Shown: positions 8,386 through 19,932, counted from the first letter of the stretch. The stretch is 64,000 nt of DNA from Paramicrobacterium humi (GCF_900105715.1 NZ_FNRY01000001.1:372001-436000), one strand, 5' to 3'. Translations and numbers: made by a program. Notes: generated from the letters alone by a model not told the origin.

Positions 8386-9381
8386 CTATCGAGCCGCCGC
8401 TGTGGGCAGGCTGTGGCCGCCGTAGTACTGCGCAAGCCGCTCGAAGCCCTCGTCGATGCTGACGGCAGGCGCCCAGTCGAGCGCGGCGCGGGTCTCCCGC
8501 TGATCGAACCAGTGCGCGGTCGAGAGCTGCTCGGCGAGGAAGCGCGTCATCGGCGGCTCGTCCTCCCCCGGCCGGATCGCCCACAGCCGTTCGACGAGGC
8601 TTCCGGCCGCCTTGCCGAGTCCCGCGGCAACGCTCCACCGCGGCGCGGGAACCCCTGCGGCGGCGCAGATGCCGGCGAACAGCTCGGCGACGGGTCGCGG
8701 TTCACCGTTCGTGACCACGAAGCTGCGGCCGGCCACTCGAGGGGCGGCGTCGAGCGCCGCGACAATGCCGCTCGCCGCGTTGTCGATGTAGGTCGTGTCG
8801 ATGAGCGCCGTCCCGCCGTTCAGAAGCGGCAGCGTCCCGCGCCGGGCACGGTCGATGATGCGCTCGACCAATTGCGTGTCGCCCGGTCCCCACACGAGGT
8901 GCGGGCGCACCGCGATAACAGGGAAGTCGCTGCTCGATCGGCCGAGGGCGAGCAGTTCGCCCTTCGCCTTCGTGCGCGCGTAGTCGCCGCGGGCGCGCTC
9001 GGGAACCGCCGGCTCCGCCCCGACACCGGTGAGCGAACTGCCTGCGTGAGCGACGGACGGAGACGACACCTGAACGAACCGGGAGACGCCCGCGCGCTGT
9101 GCCGCGTCGAGGACGATGCGCGTGCCGTCCACGTTCACGCGGTCGAACTCCCGCGGGTCGCCGGCGAGCGACACCTTCGCCGCCATGTGGACGACGGCGT
9201 CGGCGCCGTCGAGGGCGGCGGCGACGGCCGCGGCATCCGTCACCGAGCCGATCGCATCGGTCACCCCGGAGACGCCGCTCGGTCGGCGTTGCAGGGCGCG
9301 CACCTCGTGCCCGGCGTCGCGCAACCGCTCGGCGACGGAGCGGCCGAGCAGGCCGCTTGCTCCCGTGGCGACGACGATCAT
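8386..9381 (-). CDS. oleD: NAD(P)-dependent 3-ketoacid reductase, OleD type
   Basis: A 331-residue extended short-chain dehydrogenase: nucleotide loop TGASGLLG (residues 6-13) and catalytic Tyr134/Lys138 (YARTK). In the olefin pathway OleD reduces the 2-alkyl-3-ketoacid made by OleA to the 2-alkyl-3-hydroxyacid. The assignment rests mainly on position: its ATG overlaps the oleBC stop (ATGA), and oleA precedes that. Taken alone it would be called an NAD-dependent epimerase or 3-beta-hydroxysteroid dehydrogenase-like protein. Confidence 0.85.
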   Translation of the reverse strand: MIVVATGASGLLGRSVAERLRDAGHEVRALQRRPSGVSGVTDAIGSVTDAAAVAAALDGADAVVHMAAKVSLAGDPREFDRVNVDGTRIVLDAAQRAGVSRFVQVSSPSVAHAGSSLTGVGAEPAVPERARGDYARTKAKGELLALGRSSSDFPVIAVRPHLVWGPGDTQLVERIIDRARRGTLPLLNGGTALIDTTYIDNAASGIVAALDAAPRVAGRSFVVTNGEPRPVAELFAGICAAAGVPAPRWSVAAGLGKAAGSLVERLWAIRPGEDEPPMTRFLAEQLSTAHWFDQRETRAALDWAPAVSIDEGFERLAQYYGGHSLPTAAAR

Positions 9382-12008
9382 GGCGCGGTCACCCGGCTGC
9401 CTGACAGCATCCGCTCGGCCCAGTCGGACAGTCGCGAGCGGTCGATCTTCGAGTTGTGCCGAATGTCGCACGGCAGCTGCGGCACGACGAAGACGGCGGA
9501 GAGCGGCTCGGCGCAGCTGTCGCGGATGGCGGCGGCGAGGTCGGGGGCCGCGAGCCGCGCGGCGCGGGCGGGTTCGATGGTCTCGACGACGGCGACGGCT
9601 CGGCGCACTCCCTGCGGTCCGACGCCGACGACGGCCGCGCGGCGCACCGCGTCGACGCATTCGATGTCCTGCTCGGGCCCCACCGGAGCGAGGGGTCCAT
9701 GTTCTGTCGAGATGACGTGCTGCAGTCGGCCCTCGACCCAGAGCCGGCCGTCGGCGTCAAGGTGGCCGATGTCGCCCGTGCGGTGCCAGCGGCCGTCCGT
9801 CGGCACGTCACGGCGCGACGCGCGGTCGACGAGGGCGAGCCGGTCGTAGTGGTCCTTGAGGTGCGGTGCGGAGATGACGATCTCGCCGAGCACGCCCGGC
9901 TCCTCGCCGGGCTCCCCTGTCGCCGCGCCTGCCTCGTCGAGGGCGCTGATGCGCACGCGGACTTCGCCGATCGGCCGGCCGACGCACACGCCACGGTCGG
10001 GAGCGGCGCTCGCGTCGCGGATGCCGTCGAGCGTCGTGTCGGTGACGAGCAGGCACTCGGTCATGCCGTACGGGGTGTGCGCGGTCGCATTCGGCAGGAC
10101 GCGCGCCACTGACGCGAGCAGCTGCTCACTGATGGGCGCCCCTGTGGACAGCACGGTGTCGACGCCGGCGAGCGCCTCGCGGTCGCCGTCCGTCAGCTCG
10201 CTCGCCGTGTCGACGACGTTGAGGATCGCCGCGGGTGAGAGGAACACGATGCGCGCGTGCGAGGCGCGAACGGCGGCGGCGACGGCGGCCGCCGTGAGCG
10301 TGCGGGGTCGGCTGACGTCCATGTCAGGGGTGACCGAGCGGGTGCCGAGCGCGGGACCGAGAAGCGCGAACGGCGCGAAGCCCGTGACGAGTCCGCTGTC
10401 GGCGGTCACGTCGAAGTGGTCGGCGATGAGGTCGCGCATGGCCGACAGTTCGGCGTGCGTGTAGACGACGCCCTTCGCCGGGCCTGTGGAACCGGACGTG
10501 AACAGCACGGCGGCCTCGTCGCCGGCCTCGGGTTCCGGCGGGAGCGCCTCGTCGCAACCGCGCTCGGTCAGCTCGACGAGCGTGTGGGCGACGCCGAGCG
10601 CCGCGGCGGAGCCGCGTGGAAGCGTCGTCGTCGACACGCGCGTGCCCGGCCAGCCGAGCACGCGCGCCGCCGTGAGCGCCTTCGCGTCGCCGATGAGCAC
10701 GTCGGGCTGTGCGCCGCGGATGGCGCGGCCGAGGCCGGCGACGCCGAGTCCCGCGTCGGCCACGACGACGACGGCGCCGATGCGAAGGCACGCGTAGACG
10801 ACGGCCGTGAGGGTGGGGCCTGGCTGCACGAGAAGCGAGACCCGGTCGCCCTTGCGCACGCCGATCGAGTGAAGCCCGGCGGCGAGCTGCCGCACGCGGC
10901 GCGCCAGCTGTGACCAGCTCACGCGAACGGGCTCGGTTACGGACATGTCCGCGACGGCGAGCGCGGTGTCGTCGCGGTGCTCCTCGAGGCGGCTCCACAG
11001 CGGAGTGAACGGCGTGGGAGCGGGCGCCGACTCGGCGGCATCCGTCCCACCTGTCGACGCGACGCGCTCGGCGAGCCAGTCGAGCATGGCGTCGGCGTAC
11101 GGCGCGTCTTCGGCGATGAGGTGCCCGGCGCCTTCGAAGCGGTGCACGTCGGCGTGCGGCATCCGGTCGATGAGGTCGTCGAGGTACCGGTCGCTGAAGA
11201 TCGGGTCGCGGGGGCCCCAGAGCATGAGCGCGGGCACGTCGAGGCTGCGGAGACCCTCCGCGATGGCGTCGAGCGCCGGGCGGCTCTCGTGCCGGTCGTC
11301 GGCGGGGATGTCGGCGACGAAGCCGCGGATCCCGTCGCGGCGGGCCGCCGAGCGGTAGGGAGCGCGGTAGCCGGCGGCGATGGGCAGCGTGAGCGGCGGG
11401 TGCGCGAGGGAGAGAGTGACGTCGAGGAACGCGCTCGTCGCCTGCGTGCCCGCAGCGAGCATGCCGCGGGCACCGGCGAGACGCAGCGGTGCGGGGATGG
11501 GTCGGCCGGCGGGGTGGTGCACGGCGGTGTTGAGGACGGCGACGCCGGCGAGCAGCTCGCGGTGATGCAGGGCCCAGCCGAGCGAGATGACGCCTCCCCA
11601 GTCGTGGCCAAGCGTGACGACAGGTCCCTCGAGCTCGAGCGCTTCGGTGAAGGCGCCGAGGTCGTCGACGCGCTGCGCGAGCGTGCGGTGTGCGCCGGTG
11701 CGCTCGGAGAATCCCATCTCGAGCTGGTCGACGGCGATCACGCGCCACGGCTGCTCACGGTCGGCGGCCGCGGTGACGATGCGGCGCCACAGGTACGACC
11801 AGGTGGGGTTGCCGTGGACGGCGAGGATGGTTCCCGCGGGCCGTTCACCGGCGAGACGGTCGATGTTGTCGAGGTAGTGCCACGTGCGCGTCTCGCCCGC
11901 GTCGATGCCGCCTCCGGGAACCTCGATGAGGCGGCTGAGGCGCGCGTCGAGCTCGGCGAGACCGAGAGTCGGCCGAGATGCGGGGAGCCGGGTCGGTCGG
12001 GCTGTCAC
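9378..12008 (-). CDS. oleBC: Fused beta-lactone decarboxylase / beta-lactone synthetase (OleB-OleC)
   Basis: An 876-residue fusion. Residues 1-320: alpha/beta hydrolase of the haloalkane dehalogenase type with HGNPTW (65-70), nucleophile Asp136 (GHDWGG), acid Asp268 and His296 (GAGHLI). This is OleB, which decarboxylates the beta-lactone to a cis-olefin. Residues about 335-876: acyl-adenylate enzyme with the P-loop FTSGSTGPAKG (503-513) and a YGMTE motif. This is OleC, which makes the beta-lactone from the 3-hydroxyacid with ATP. OleBC fusions are known in actinobacteria such as Micrococcus luteus. The GTG at 12008 overlaps the oleA stop by four bases; an adjacent GTG at 12011 is equally possible. 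Confidence 0.9.
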   Translation of the reverse strand: MTARPTRLPASRPTLGLAELDARLSRLIEVPGGGIDAGETRTWHYLDNIDRLAGERPAGTILAVHGNPTWSYLWRRIVTAAADREQPWRVIAVDQLEMGFSERTGAHRTLAQRVDDLGAFTEALELEGPVVTLGHDWGGVISLGWALHHRELLAGVAVLNTAVHHPAGRPIPAPLRLAGARGMLAAGTQATSAFLDVTLSLAHPPLTLPIAAGYRAPYRSAARRDGIRGFVADIPADDRHESRPALDAIAEGLRSLDVPALMLWGPRDPIFSDRYLDDLIDRMPHADVHRFEGAGHLIAEDAPYADAMLDWLAERVASTGGTDAAESAPAPTPFTPLWSRLEEHRDDTALAVADMSVTEPVRVSWSQLARRVRQLAAGLHSIGVRKGDRVSLLVQPGPTLTAVVYACLRIGAVVVVADAGLGVAGLGRAIRGAQPDVLIGDAKALTAARVLGWPGTRVSTTTLPRGSAAALGVAHTLVELTERGCDEALPPEPEAGDEAAVLFTSGSTGPAKGVVYTHAELSAMRDLIADHFDVTADSGLVTGFAPFALLGPALGTRSVTPDMDVSRPRTLTAAAVAAAVRASHARIVFLSPAAILNVVDTASELTDGDREALAGVDTVLSTGAPISEQLLASVARVLPNATAHTPYGMTECLLVTDTTLDGIRDASAAPDRGVCVGRPIGEVRVRISALDEAGAATGEPGEEPGVLGEIVISAPHLKDHYDRLALVDRASRRDVPTDGRWHRTGDIGHLDADGRLWVEGRLQHVISTEHGPLAPVGPEQDIECVDAVRRAAVVGVGPQGVRRAVAVVETIEPARAARLAAPDLAAAIRDSCAEPLSAVFVVPQLPCDIRHNSKIDRSRLSDWAERMLSGSRVTAP

Positions 12009-13027
12009 CACGCCAGTTCCATCATGGCCGTGTTGAGGCCGGAGCCGACGCCCATGAGCAGAACGCGGTCGCCCTTCACGAGGCTCTTGGCCTCCTCGAC
12101 GAGCGTGATCGGGATCGAGGCGGGGCCGACGTTGCCGAGCCACGGGAAGGTCACCGGCACACGGCGCCGGTCGAGCTTCGCGGCCTTCACGATCGCGTCG
12201 GTGTGCACGGACGACACCTGGTGAGTGATGTAGCGGTCCATGCCGCCCCAGTTCCAGTCCTTCGACGCTTCCTTCCACGCCGAGACGACGAGATCGAGGC
12301 CGCCCTTGAGCAGCGCCTTCGCGTCGGTGAACATGCCGTCGGTGCTGCCGACGCACAGGCCGTGGAATTGCGTTGCGGCGCGCGTGACGCCGCCGAGGAT
12401 GCGGTGCCCGCCGGGGTGACCGTCGACGGGGCCGAGCACGGCGGCCGCTGCGCCGGAGCCGAGCGTGAGCGAGGCGAACTCGCTCATGAAGTCGTCGCGC
12501 TTCACGTCGTCGCGCAGCAGCCGGGTCACGGTGTTGGTCTGGATCTCGTCGGCGTCTTCGCCGTTCACGATGAGGGCGTACCGAATCTGCCCGGAGTCGA
12601 TCATGCCGGCCGCGAGGCTCATGCCGTTGACGAAGCCGAGGCACGCGTTCGCGACATCGAAGTTCACGGCAGAGCTGGGCAGTCCGAGCCCGTGGTGCAG
12701 GCGCACGGCGACCGAGGGCTCGAGGTGCTTGCGCGTGACCGAGGTGTTCACGATCAGTCCGATGTCGGATGCCGCGACGCCCGCCTCGTCGAGCGCGCGC
12801 TTGCCCGCCGCCACCGTCGCGTCGTCGGAGTTCTCGTCAGGCGCCCAGTTGCGCCGCTCCATCACTCCCGCGACGCGCTCGAGCAGGCTGCCCGGCAGGC
12901 GGAGCCTCTTGAGGGCCGAGGCGAGTCGCAGCTCGATGTCAGCCGAGGTCGTCACGCGTGAGGGCAGCGTGCTCGCGACGGAGAGCAAAGCGGCATTGCT
13001 GAACCGAGTTGTTGCATTGCCGATCAC
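12005..13027 (-). CDS. oleA: Acyl-CoA condensing thiolase-like enzyme, OleA type
   Basis: A 340-residue thiolase-fold protein of the 3-oxoacyl-ACP synthase III family. It has nucleophile Cys129 (NACLGF), Glu103 at the place of the OleA catalytic glutamate (HLEPS), a His in ITHQVSS and an Asn in LGNVGPAS. OleA performs non-decarboxylative head-to-head Claisen condensation of two fatty acyl-CoAs, the first step of long-chain olefin synthesis. GTG 13027 has a GGAGG ribosome site five bases away. FabH is the main alternative, but overlap with oleBC and oleD settles the call. Confidence 0.9.
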   Translation of the reverse strand: MIGNATTRFSNAALLSVASTLPSRVTTSADIELRLASALKRLRLPGSLLERVAGVMERRNWAPDENSDDATVAAGKRALDEAGVAASDIGLIVNTSVTRKHLEPSVAVRLHHGLGLPSSAVNFDVANACLGFVNGMSLAAGMIDSGQIRYALIVNGEDADEIQTNTVTRLLRDDVKRDDFMSEFASLTLGSGAAAAVLGPVDGHPGGHRILGGVTRAATQFHGLCVGSTDGMFTDAKALLKGGLDLVVSAWKEASKDWNWGGMDRYITHQVSSVHTDAIVKAAKLDRRRVPVTFPWLGNVGPASIPITLVEEAKSLVKGDRVLLMGVGSGLNTAMMELAW

Positions 13028-13070
13028 GTGGTCCTCCGTCTGGCGAGCGCTCTTCACTGCCGAGACTGCC

Positions 13071-13076
13071 AGTTTA
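13071..13076 (-). promoter_or_regulatory. -10 element upstream of oleA
   Basis: TAAACT read on the minus strand, about 44 bases before the oleA start codon, in the only intergenic space upstream of the olefin operon. No good -35 is visible. Confidence 0.4.
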
Positions 13077-13155
13077 TCGGCGCACCCTCTGAACGCTCCC
13101 TGTGCCGCTGGGGGCTTGCAGGGAGCACCGCGACGGAGTATCCGCCGCGCCGCGT

Positions 13156-14883
13156 TCAGGCCTGTGAGATGTCGGGAGCCTCCAGCCTCACGCGCTCGGC
13201 GGACTCGTCGTCGGGCTGCTGCTGCGAAGCGCGCTCGGCGGCGACGCGCTGCAGGTAGTGCTGCACCTCGGACTCCTTCTTCGCCTCGTCCCAGCCGAGC
13301 ACTTCGCCCATGAGCTCCGCGACGACGGGAGCCGCCGAGACGCCTCGGTCCCACGCCTCGATTGAGATGCGCGTGCGACGCGCGAGCACGTCCTCGACGT
13401 GCAGCGCTCCCTCGCTCGTCGCCGCGTAGATCACTTCGGCCTTGATGTAGTCGTCGGCGCCGGGCAGCGGCTCCTGCAGCTCGGGCCGGTCGCGGATGAG
13501 GTCGAGGATGTCGTCGGTGAGCACGCCGTAGCGGTTGAGCAAGTGCTCGACGCGCGCCTTGTGCACGCCGAACGCGCGGGCGATCTTGCCGCGCTTGTTC
13601 CACGCCGCCTGGTAGCCCTCGGCGCCGAGCAGCGAGATGTTCTCGGTCGCGGACTCGGCGATCTTGCCGTCGAGAGCGTCGACGGCCGCGTCGATCGCGT
13701 CCTTCGCCATCACGCGATAGGTTGTCCACTTGCCGCCGGCGACGACGACGAGGCCGGGGACCGAGTGCGCGACGATGTGCTCGCGCGAGAGTTTCGAGGT
13801 CTCGTCGCTCTCCCCCGCGAGCAGCGGGCGAAGGCCCGCGTACACGCCTTCGACGTCGTCGCGAGTGAGCGGAACCGCGAGCACGGCGTTCACGTGCTCG
13901 AGCAGGTAGTCGATGTCGGCGGCCGTCGCAGCGGGGTGCGCCTTGTCGAGGTGCCAGTCGGTGTCGGTCGTGCCGATGAGCCAGTGCCGTCCCCACGGGA
14001 TGACGAAGAGCACGCTCTTCTCGGTGCGCAGGATCATGCCCATCGTCGACTGGAAGCGGTCACGCGGAACGACGAGGTGGATTCCCTTCGACGCGCGCAC
14101 CTTGAACTGGCCGCGCTCCCCCACCATCGACTGCGTGTCGTCCGTCCACACGCCCGTCGCGTTGACGACTTGCTTCGCCTTGACCTCGAAGTGCTCGTCG
14201 GTCTCGAGGTCGTGCGCCTTGACGCCGACGACGCGTTCGCCGACCTTGAGGAAGCCCTCGACGCGCACGCGGCTCGCCGCGTGCGCCCCGTACGAGGAGG
14301 CCGTGCGCACGAGCGTCGCGGTGTAGCGCGCGTCGTCCACTTGCGCGTCGTAGTAGGTGAGGCCCCCGACGAAGGCGTTGCTGCGCAGCGACGGGATCGA
14401 CTTCTGCAGCTGCCGCTTCGACAGGTGCCGGTGGTGCGGCACTCCGGGCGGTCGGCCGCCCGTGTAGCTGAAGATGTCGTACAGCAGCATCCCCGTTCCG
14501 ATGTAGAACCGTTCGAAGATCGGCTTGGTCAGCGGGTACAGGAAGCGCACGGGCTTCACGAGGTGGGGCGCGATGCGCTGCAGCAGAAGGCCGCGCTCGA
14601 TCAGAGCCTCACGCACGAGTCCGAAGTCGAGCTGTTCGAGATAGCGGATGCCGCCGTGCACGAGCTTCGACGACCGGCTCGATGTGCCGCTCGCCCAGTC
14701 CCGGGCCTCGAGGATGCCGGTGGAGAGGCCCCGCGTGACGGCATCCATCGCGCTTCCCGCTCCCACGATGCCGCCGCCGATGACGAGGATGTCGAGTTCT
14801 TTCGACTTCATCGCCTCGATGGCTTCGGCTCGCTCGTCGGGACCGAGCTTGCGTGACCGTGCGACGGTCTTCCTGGCGCTCAT
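13156..14883 (-). CDS. glpD: Glycerol-3-phosphate dehydrogenase, FAD-dependent
   Basis: A 575-residue flavoprotein that oxidises sn-glycerol 3-phosphate to dihydroxyacetone phosphate at the membrane and feeds electrons to quinone. The N-terminal FAD loop is ILVIGGGIVGAGSA (about residues 31-44), followed by the GlpD signature SGTSSRSSKLVHGG; a second conserved block is GGKWTTYR. The C-terminal GlpD/GlpO domain is present and the length is normal. ATG 14883 was chosen because GGAGG lies five bases before it. That site falls in a foldback structure directly after guaB3, so translation may be tied to guaB3. No glpF or glpK is nearby. Confidence 0.93.
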   Translation of the reverse strand: MSARKTVARSRKLGPDERAEAIEAMKSKELDILVIGGGIVGAGSAMDAVTRGLSTGILEARDWASGTSSRSSKLVHGGIRYLEQLDFGLVREALIERGLLLQRIAPHLVKPVRFLYPLTKPIFERFYIGTGMLLYDIFSYTGGRPPGVPHHRHLSKRQLQKSIPSLRSNAFVGGLTYYDAQVDDARYTATLVRTASSYGAHAASRVRVEGFLKVGERVVGVKAHDLETDEHFEVKAKQVVNATGVWTDDTQSMVGERGQFKVRASKGIHLVVPRDRFQSTMGMILRTEKSVLFVIPWGRHWLIGTTDTDWHLDKAHPAATAADIDYLLEHVNAVLAVPLTRDDVEGVYAGLRPLLAGESDETSKLSREHIVAHSVPGLVVVAGGKWTTYRVMAKDAIDAAVDALDGKIAESATENISLLGAEGYQAAWNKRGKIARAFGVHKARVEHLLNRYGVLTDDILDLIRDRPELQEPLPGADDYIKAEVIYAATSEGALHVEDVLARRTRISIEAWDRGVSAAPVVAELMGEVLGWDEAKKESEVQHYLQRVAAERASQQQPDDESAERVRLEAPDISQA

Positions 14884-14884
14884 T

Positions 14885-14928
14885 CGAACCTCCAACCGGG
14901 CGGCTACGGCGCTCCGCCCTCAGGTTCG
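14885..14928 (-). other. Foldback structure covering the glpD ribosome site
   Basis: Nested inverted repeats on the minus strand: outer 7-base arms (14922-14928 with 14885-14891) and an inner GC-rich hairpin (14898-14903 with 14914-14919). The downstream outer arm contains part of the glpD Shine-Dalgarno. It lies between the guaB3 stop and the glpD start, only 48 bases in all. Confidence 0.5.
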
Positions 14929-14931
14929 ACG

Positions 14932-16056
14932 CTAACGCAGTCTGTAGGGCGCGACAACCACTTCTACGCGCTGGAACTCCTTGAGGTCGCTGTACCCGGT
15001 CGTCGCCATCGAGCGCTTGAGGGCGCCGAGCAGGTTCGCGGTGCCGTCGGGCGTCACGGCGGGGCCGTAGATGATCTCTTCGAGCGTGCCCGTCGTGCCG
15101 ACCTCGACGCGGTTGCCGCGCGGCAGCAGCGAGTGGTGCGCCTCCGCTCCCCAGTGGTAGCCGCCGCCCGGGGCGTCGGTCGCGCGCGCGAACGTCGTGC
15201 CGAGCATGACGGCGTCGGCGCCGCACGCGATCGCCTTGACGATGTCGCCCGAGGTGCCGAGACCGCCGTCGGCGATGACGTGCACGTAGCGTCCGCCGGA
15301 TTCGTCCAGGTAGTCACGGCGAGCGCCGGCGACATCGGCAACGGCCGTCGCCATGGGGGCGTGGATGCCGAGGGTCGCACGCGTCGTGGACGCCGCTCCC
15401 CCGCCGAAGCCCACGAGCACGCCCGCCGCGCCCGTGCGCATGAGGTGCAGCGCGGCCGTGTAGGTCGCGGCACCGCCGACGATGACGGGGACGTCGAGCT
15501 CGTAGATGAACTTCTTGAGGTTGAGCGGCTCTTGGTTCTGCGAGACGTGCTCGGCCGACACCGTTGTGCCGCGAATGACGAAGATGTCGACGCCCGCGTC
15601 GACGACCGTCTGGTAGAACTCCTGCGTGCGCTGCGGCGACAGCGAGCCGGCGACGGTGACGCCCGCCTCGCGGATATCGGCGAGGCGACGCGTGATGAGC
15701 TCGGCCTTGATCGGCTCGGCGTACAGCTGCTGAAGCCGCTCGACGACGCGGTCGCTCGGCAGCGAGCGGATCTCGGCGAGCACGGGCTCCGGGTCCTCGT
15801 AGCGCGTCCACAGGCCTTCGAGGTCGAGGACGCCGAGGCCACCGAGCTTGCCGATCATGATCGCCGTCGTCGGTGAGACGACCGAGTCCATCGGCGCGGC
15901 GATGAACGGGGTGTCGAAGGTGAAGGCGTCGATCGTCCACGTCGTCGACACGTCTTCGGGGTCGCGCGTTCGTCGGGACGGCACGATCGCGACGTCGTCG
16001 AACGAGAATGTGGTGCGCGCCCGCTTGGCGCGGCCGATTTCGGTTTCGATGCTCAC
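14932..16056 (-). CDS. guaB3: GuaB3 family IMP dehydrogenase-related protein
   Basis: A 374-residue TIM-barrel protein of the GuaB3 (IMP dehydrogenase-like) family, found in actinobacteria beside true guaB. It lacks the two CBS regulatory domains. The active-site loop that holds the catalytic Cys in IMP dehydrogenase is changed to GFGGGAASTT, so it has no Cys at that position; the phosphate-binding part (IADGGLGTSGDI and the MLGTTFA region) is kept. Its reaction is therefore uncertain. The GTG start lies six bases after a TAGGGT -10 hexamer (16063-16068), predicting a leaderless transcript. Confidence 0.88.
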   Translation of the reverse strand: MSIETEIGRAKRARTTFSFDDVAIVPSRRTRDPEDVSTTWTIDAFTFDTPFIAAPMDSVVSPTTAIMIGKLGGLGVLDLEGLWTRYEDPEPVLAEIRSLPSDRVVERLQQLYAEPIKAELITRRLADIREAGVTVAGSLSPQRTQEFYQTVVDAGVDIFVIRGTTVSAEHVSQNQEPLNLKKFIYELDVPVIVGGAATYTAALHLMRTGAAGVLVGFGGGAASTTRATLGIHAPMATAVADVAGARRDYLDESGGRYVHVIADGGLGTSGDIVKAIACGADAVMLGTTFARATDAPGGGYHWGAEAHHSLLPRGNRVEVGTTGTLEEIIYGPAVTPDGTANLLGALKRSMATTGYSDLKEFQRVEVVVAPYRLR

Positions 16057-16065
16057 AACTCCACC

Positions 16066-16257
16066 CTATCGCGGCGGCCTGACGGCGCCCATGGCTCGAA
16101 CACAGCGCTCGCGTTCCACAGAGGCTGATGTATCGCGTGCGATGCGAATGACCGCGGCCTCACCCAGCACGATGATCCGGCGGGCGGTTCCGTGCCCGAT
16201 GGCACGGCGAGGCAGAACGCGAAACGGCCGCGGAAGCTGCGCAACGACAGCATCCAC
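16066..16257 (-). pseudogene. Possible N-terminal fragment of an aminoglycoside/choline-type phosphotransferase
   Basis: A 63-codon frame starting at GTG 16257, in the 224-base space between guaB and guaB3. Its translation, unlike the other frames here, has ordinary protein composition and a segment AAVIRIARD...ERERCVRA that resembles the early nucleotide-binding strand and helix of phosphotransferase (APH) enzymes. It stops at the TAG that forms part of the guaB3 -10 box, long before a kinase domain could be complete. It may be a decayed gene remnant, or non-coding sequence that looks protein-like by chance. Confidence 0.3.
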
Positions 16258-16280
16258 GACCGTGTCGTTTTCGAGGTCAC

Positions 16281-19170
<2,890 letters not shown>

Positions 19171-19198
19171 GTCTTCTCGATTCTGATCTAGAATTGAA

Positions 19199-19218
19199 TG
19201 AATGTGAGAAGTATTCAC
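19199..19218. promoter_or_regulatory. Candidate TetR operator in the divergent promoter region
   Basis: TGAAT (19199-19203) and ATTCA (19213-19217) form an inverted repeat with a nine-base centre, overlapped by GTGA/TCAC arms (19204-19218). It lies in the AT-rich 69-base space between the glycosyltransferase and the TetR gene, where the regulator would be expected to bind. Confidence 0.4.
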
Positions 19219-19239
19219 TACATTTGAAGGGTAGTCAAT

Positions 19240-19908
19240 ATGTCATCCGCGGATTCGTCCTCTCCTGCCCCGCGCCGCTACCGGTCGCGCCTGCGTGAAG
19301 AACAGGCGCTGCAGACGAAGAGCCGAATCCTCGCCGCGGCGTCGAGCGCTTTCGCCGACAAGGGCTATGCGGGAACATCGCTGTCGGATATCGCCGCCGG
19401 GGCGGGAGTCTCCGTCGAGAGCGTGAAGGTGCACGGTCCGAAGGGCCGGCTGCTGCTCTCCGCGTTCGAGACGGCGTTCGGCGGCGCCGAGGGGCAGCGC
19501 TCGCTGACCGAGAGCCCCGACCTGCAGCGGATCATGCAGATTCCCGACGACCACGCCTTCCTCGCGGAAGCCGTGGGGTTCATCGCCGAGGCAAACGCGC
19601 GCACGAGCGGGCTCTGGTCCGCTTTCGTGAGCGCCGCGTCCGGGGAGCCCGCCGTCCGCGAGGCGCTCGACGGTCTCAGCTCGCGCCGAAAGGCCGACTA
19701 CCGTGCCGCCGCGCACCTCTTCTACGAGCGCGGTCTCGTCACGGGAAAGCGCGACGCGAAGCAGCTCAACCGTCTTGCAGACTCGCTCTCGTTCCTCATG
19801 TCGCCCGAGAGCCACGAGCAGCTCGTCACGCAGGCCGGCTGGTCGTTCAGCCGCTACCGAGACTGGCTCGTCAGCGCCGTCACGGCCGCACTCGCCCTCG
19901 AGGTGTGA
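19240..19908 (+). CDS. TetR family transcriptional regulator
   Basis: A 222-residue regulator. The N-terminal helix-turn-helix spans about residues 25-70 (KSRILAAASSAFADKGYAGTSLSDIAAGAGVS split over helices 1-3), with VESVKVHGPKGRLLLSAFE forming the recognition helix and helix 4. The C-terminal ligand domain is not recognisable. It is divergent from the glycosyltransferase and probably represses it and itself. The ATG has GAAGGG about seven bases upstream. Confidence 0.88.
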   Translation: MSSADSSSPAPRRYRSRLREEQALQTKSRILAAASSAFADKGYAGTSLSDIAAGAGVSVESVKVHGPKGRLLLSAFETAFGGAEGQRSLTESPDLQRIMQIPDDHAFLAEAVGFIAEANARTSGLWSAFVSAASGEPAVREALDGLSSRRKADYRAAAHLFYERGLVTGKRDAKQLNRLADSLSFLMSPESHEQLVTQAGWSFSRYRDWLVSAVTAALALEV

Positions 19909-19912
19909 GAGC

Positions 19913-19932
19913 GAGCGGCGCCAGCGCCGCTC
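19913..19932. terminator. Terminator hairpin between TetR and RarD-like genes
   Basis: Inverted repeat (19913-19921 with 19924-19932) in the 22 bases between two converging genes; it includes the final base pairs of the RarD-like stop region. Short, but in the right place. Confidence 0.5.
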
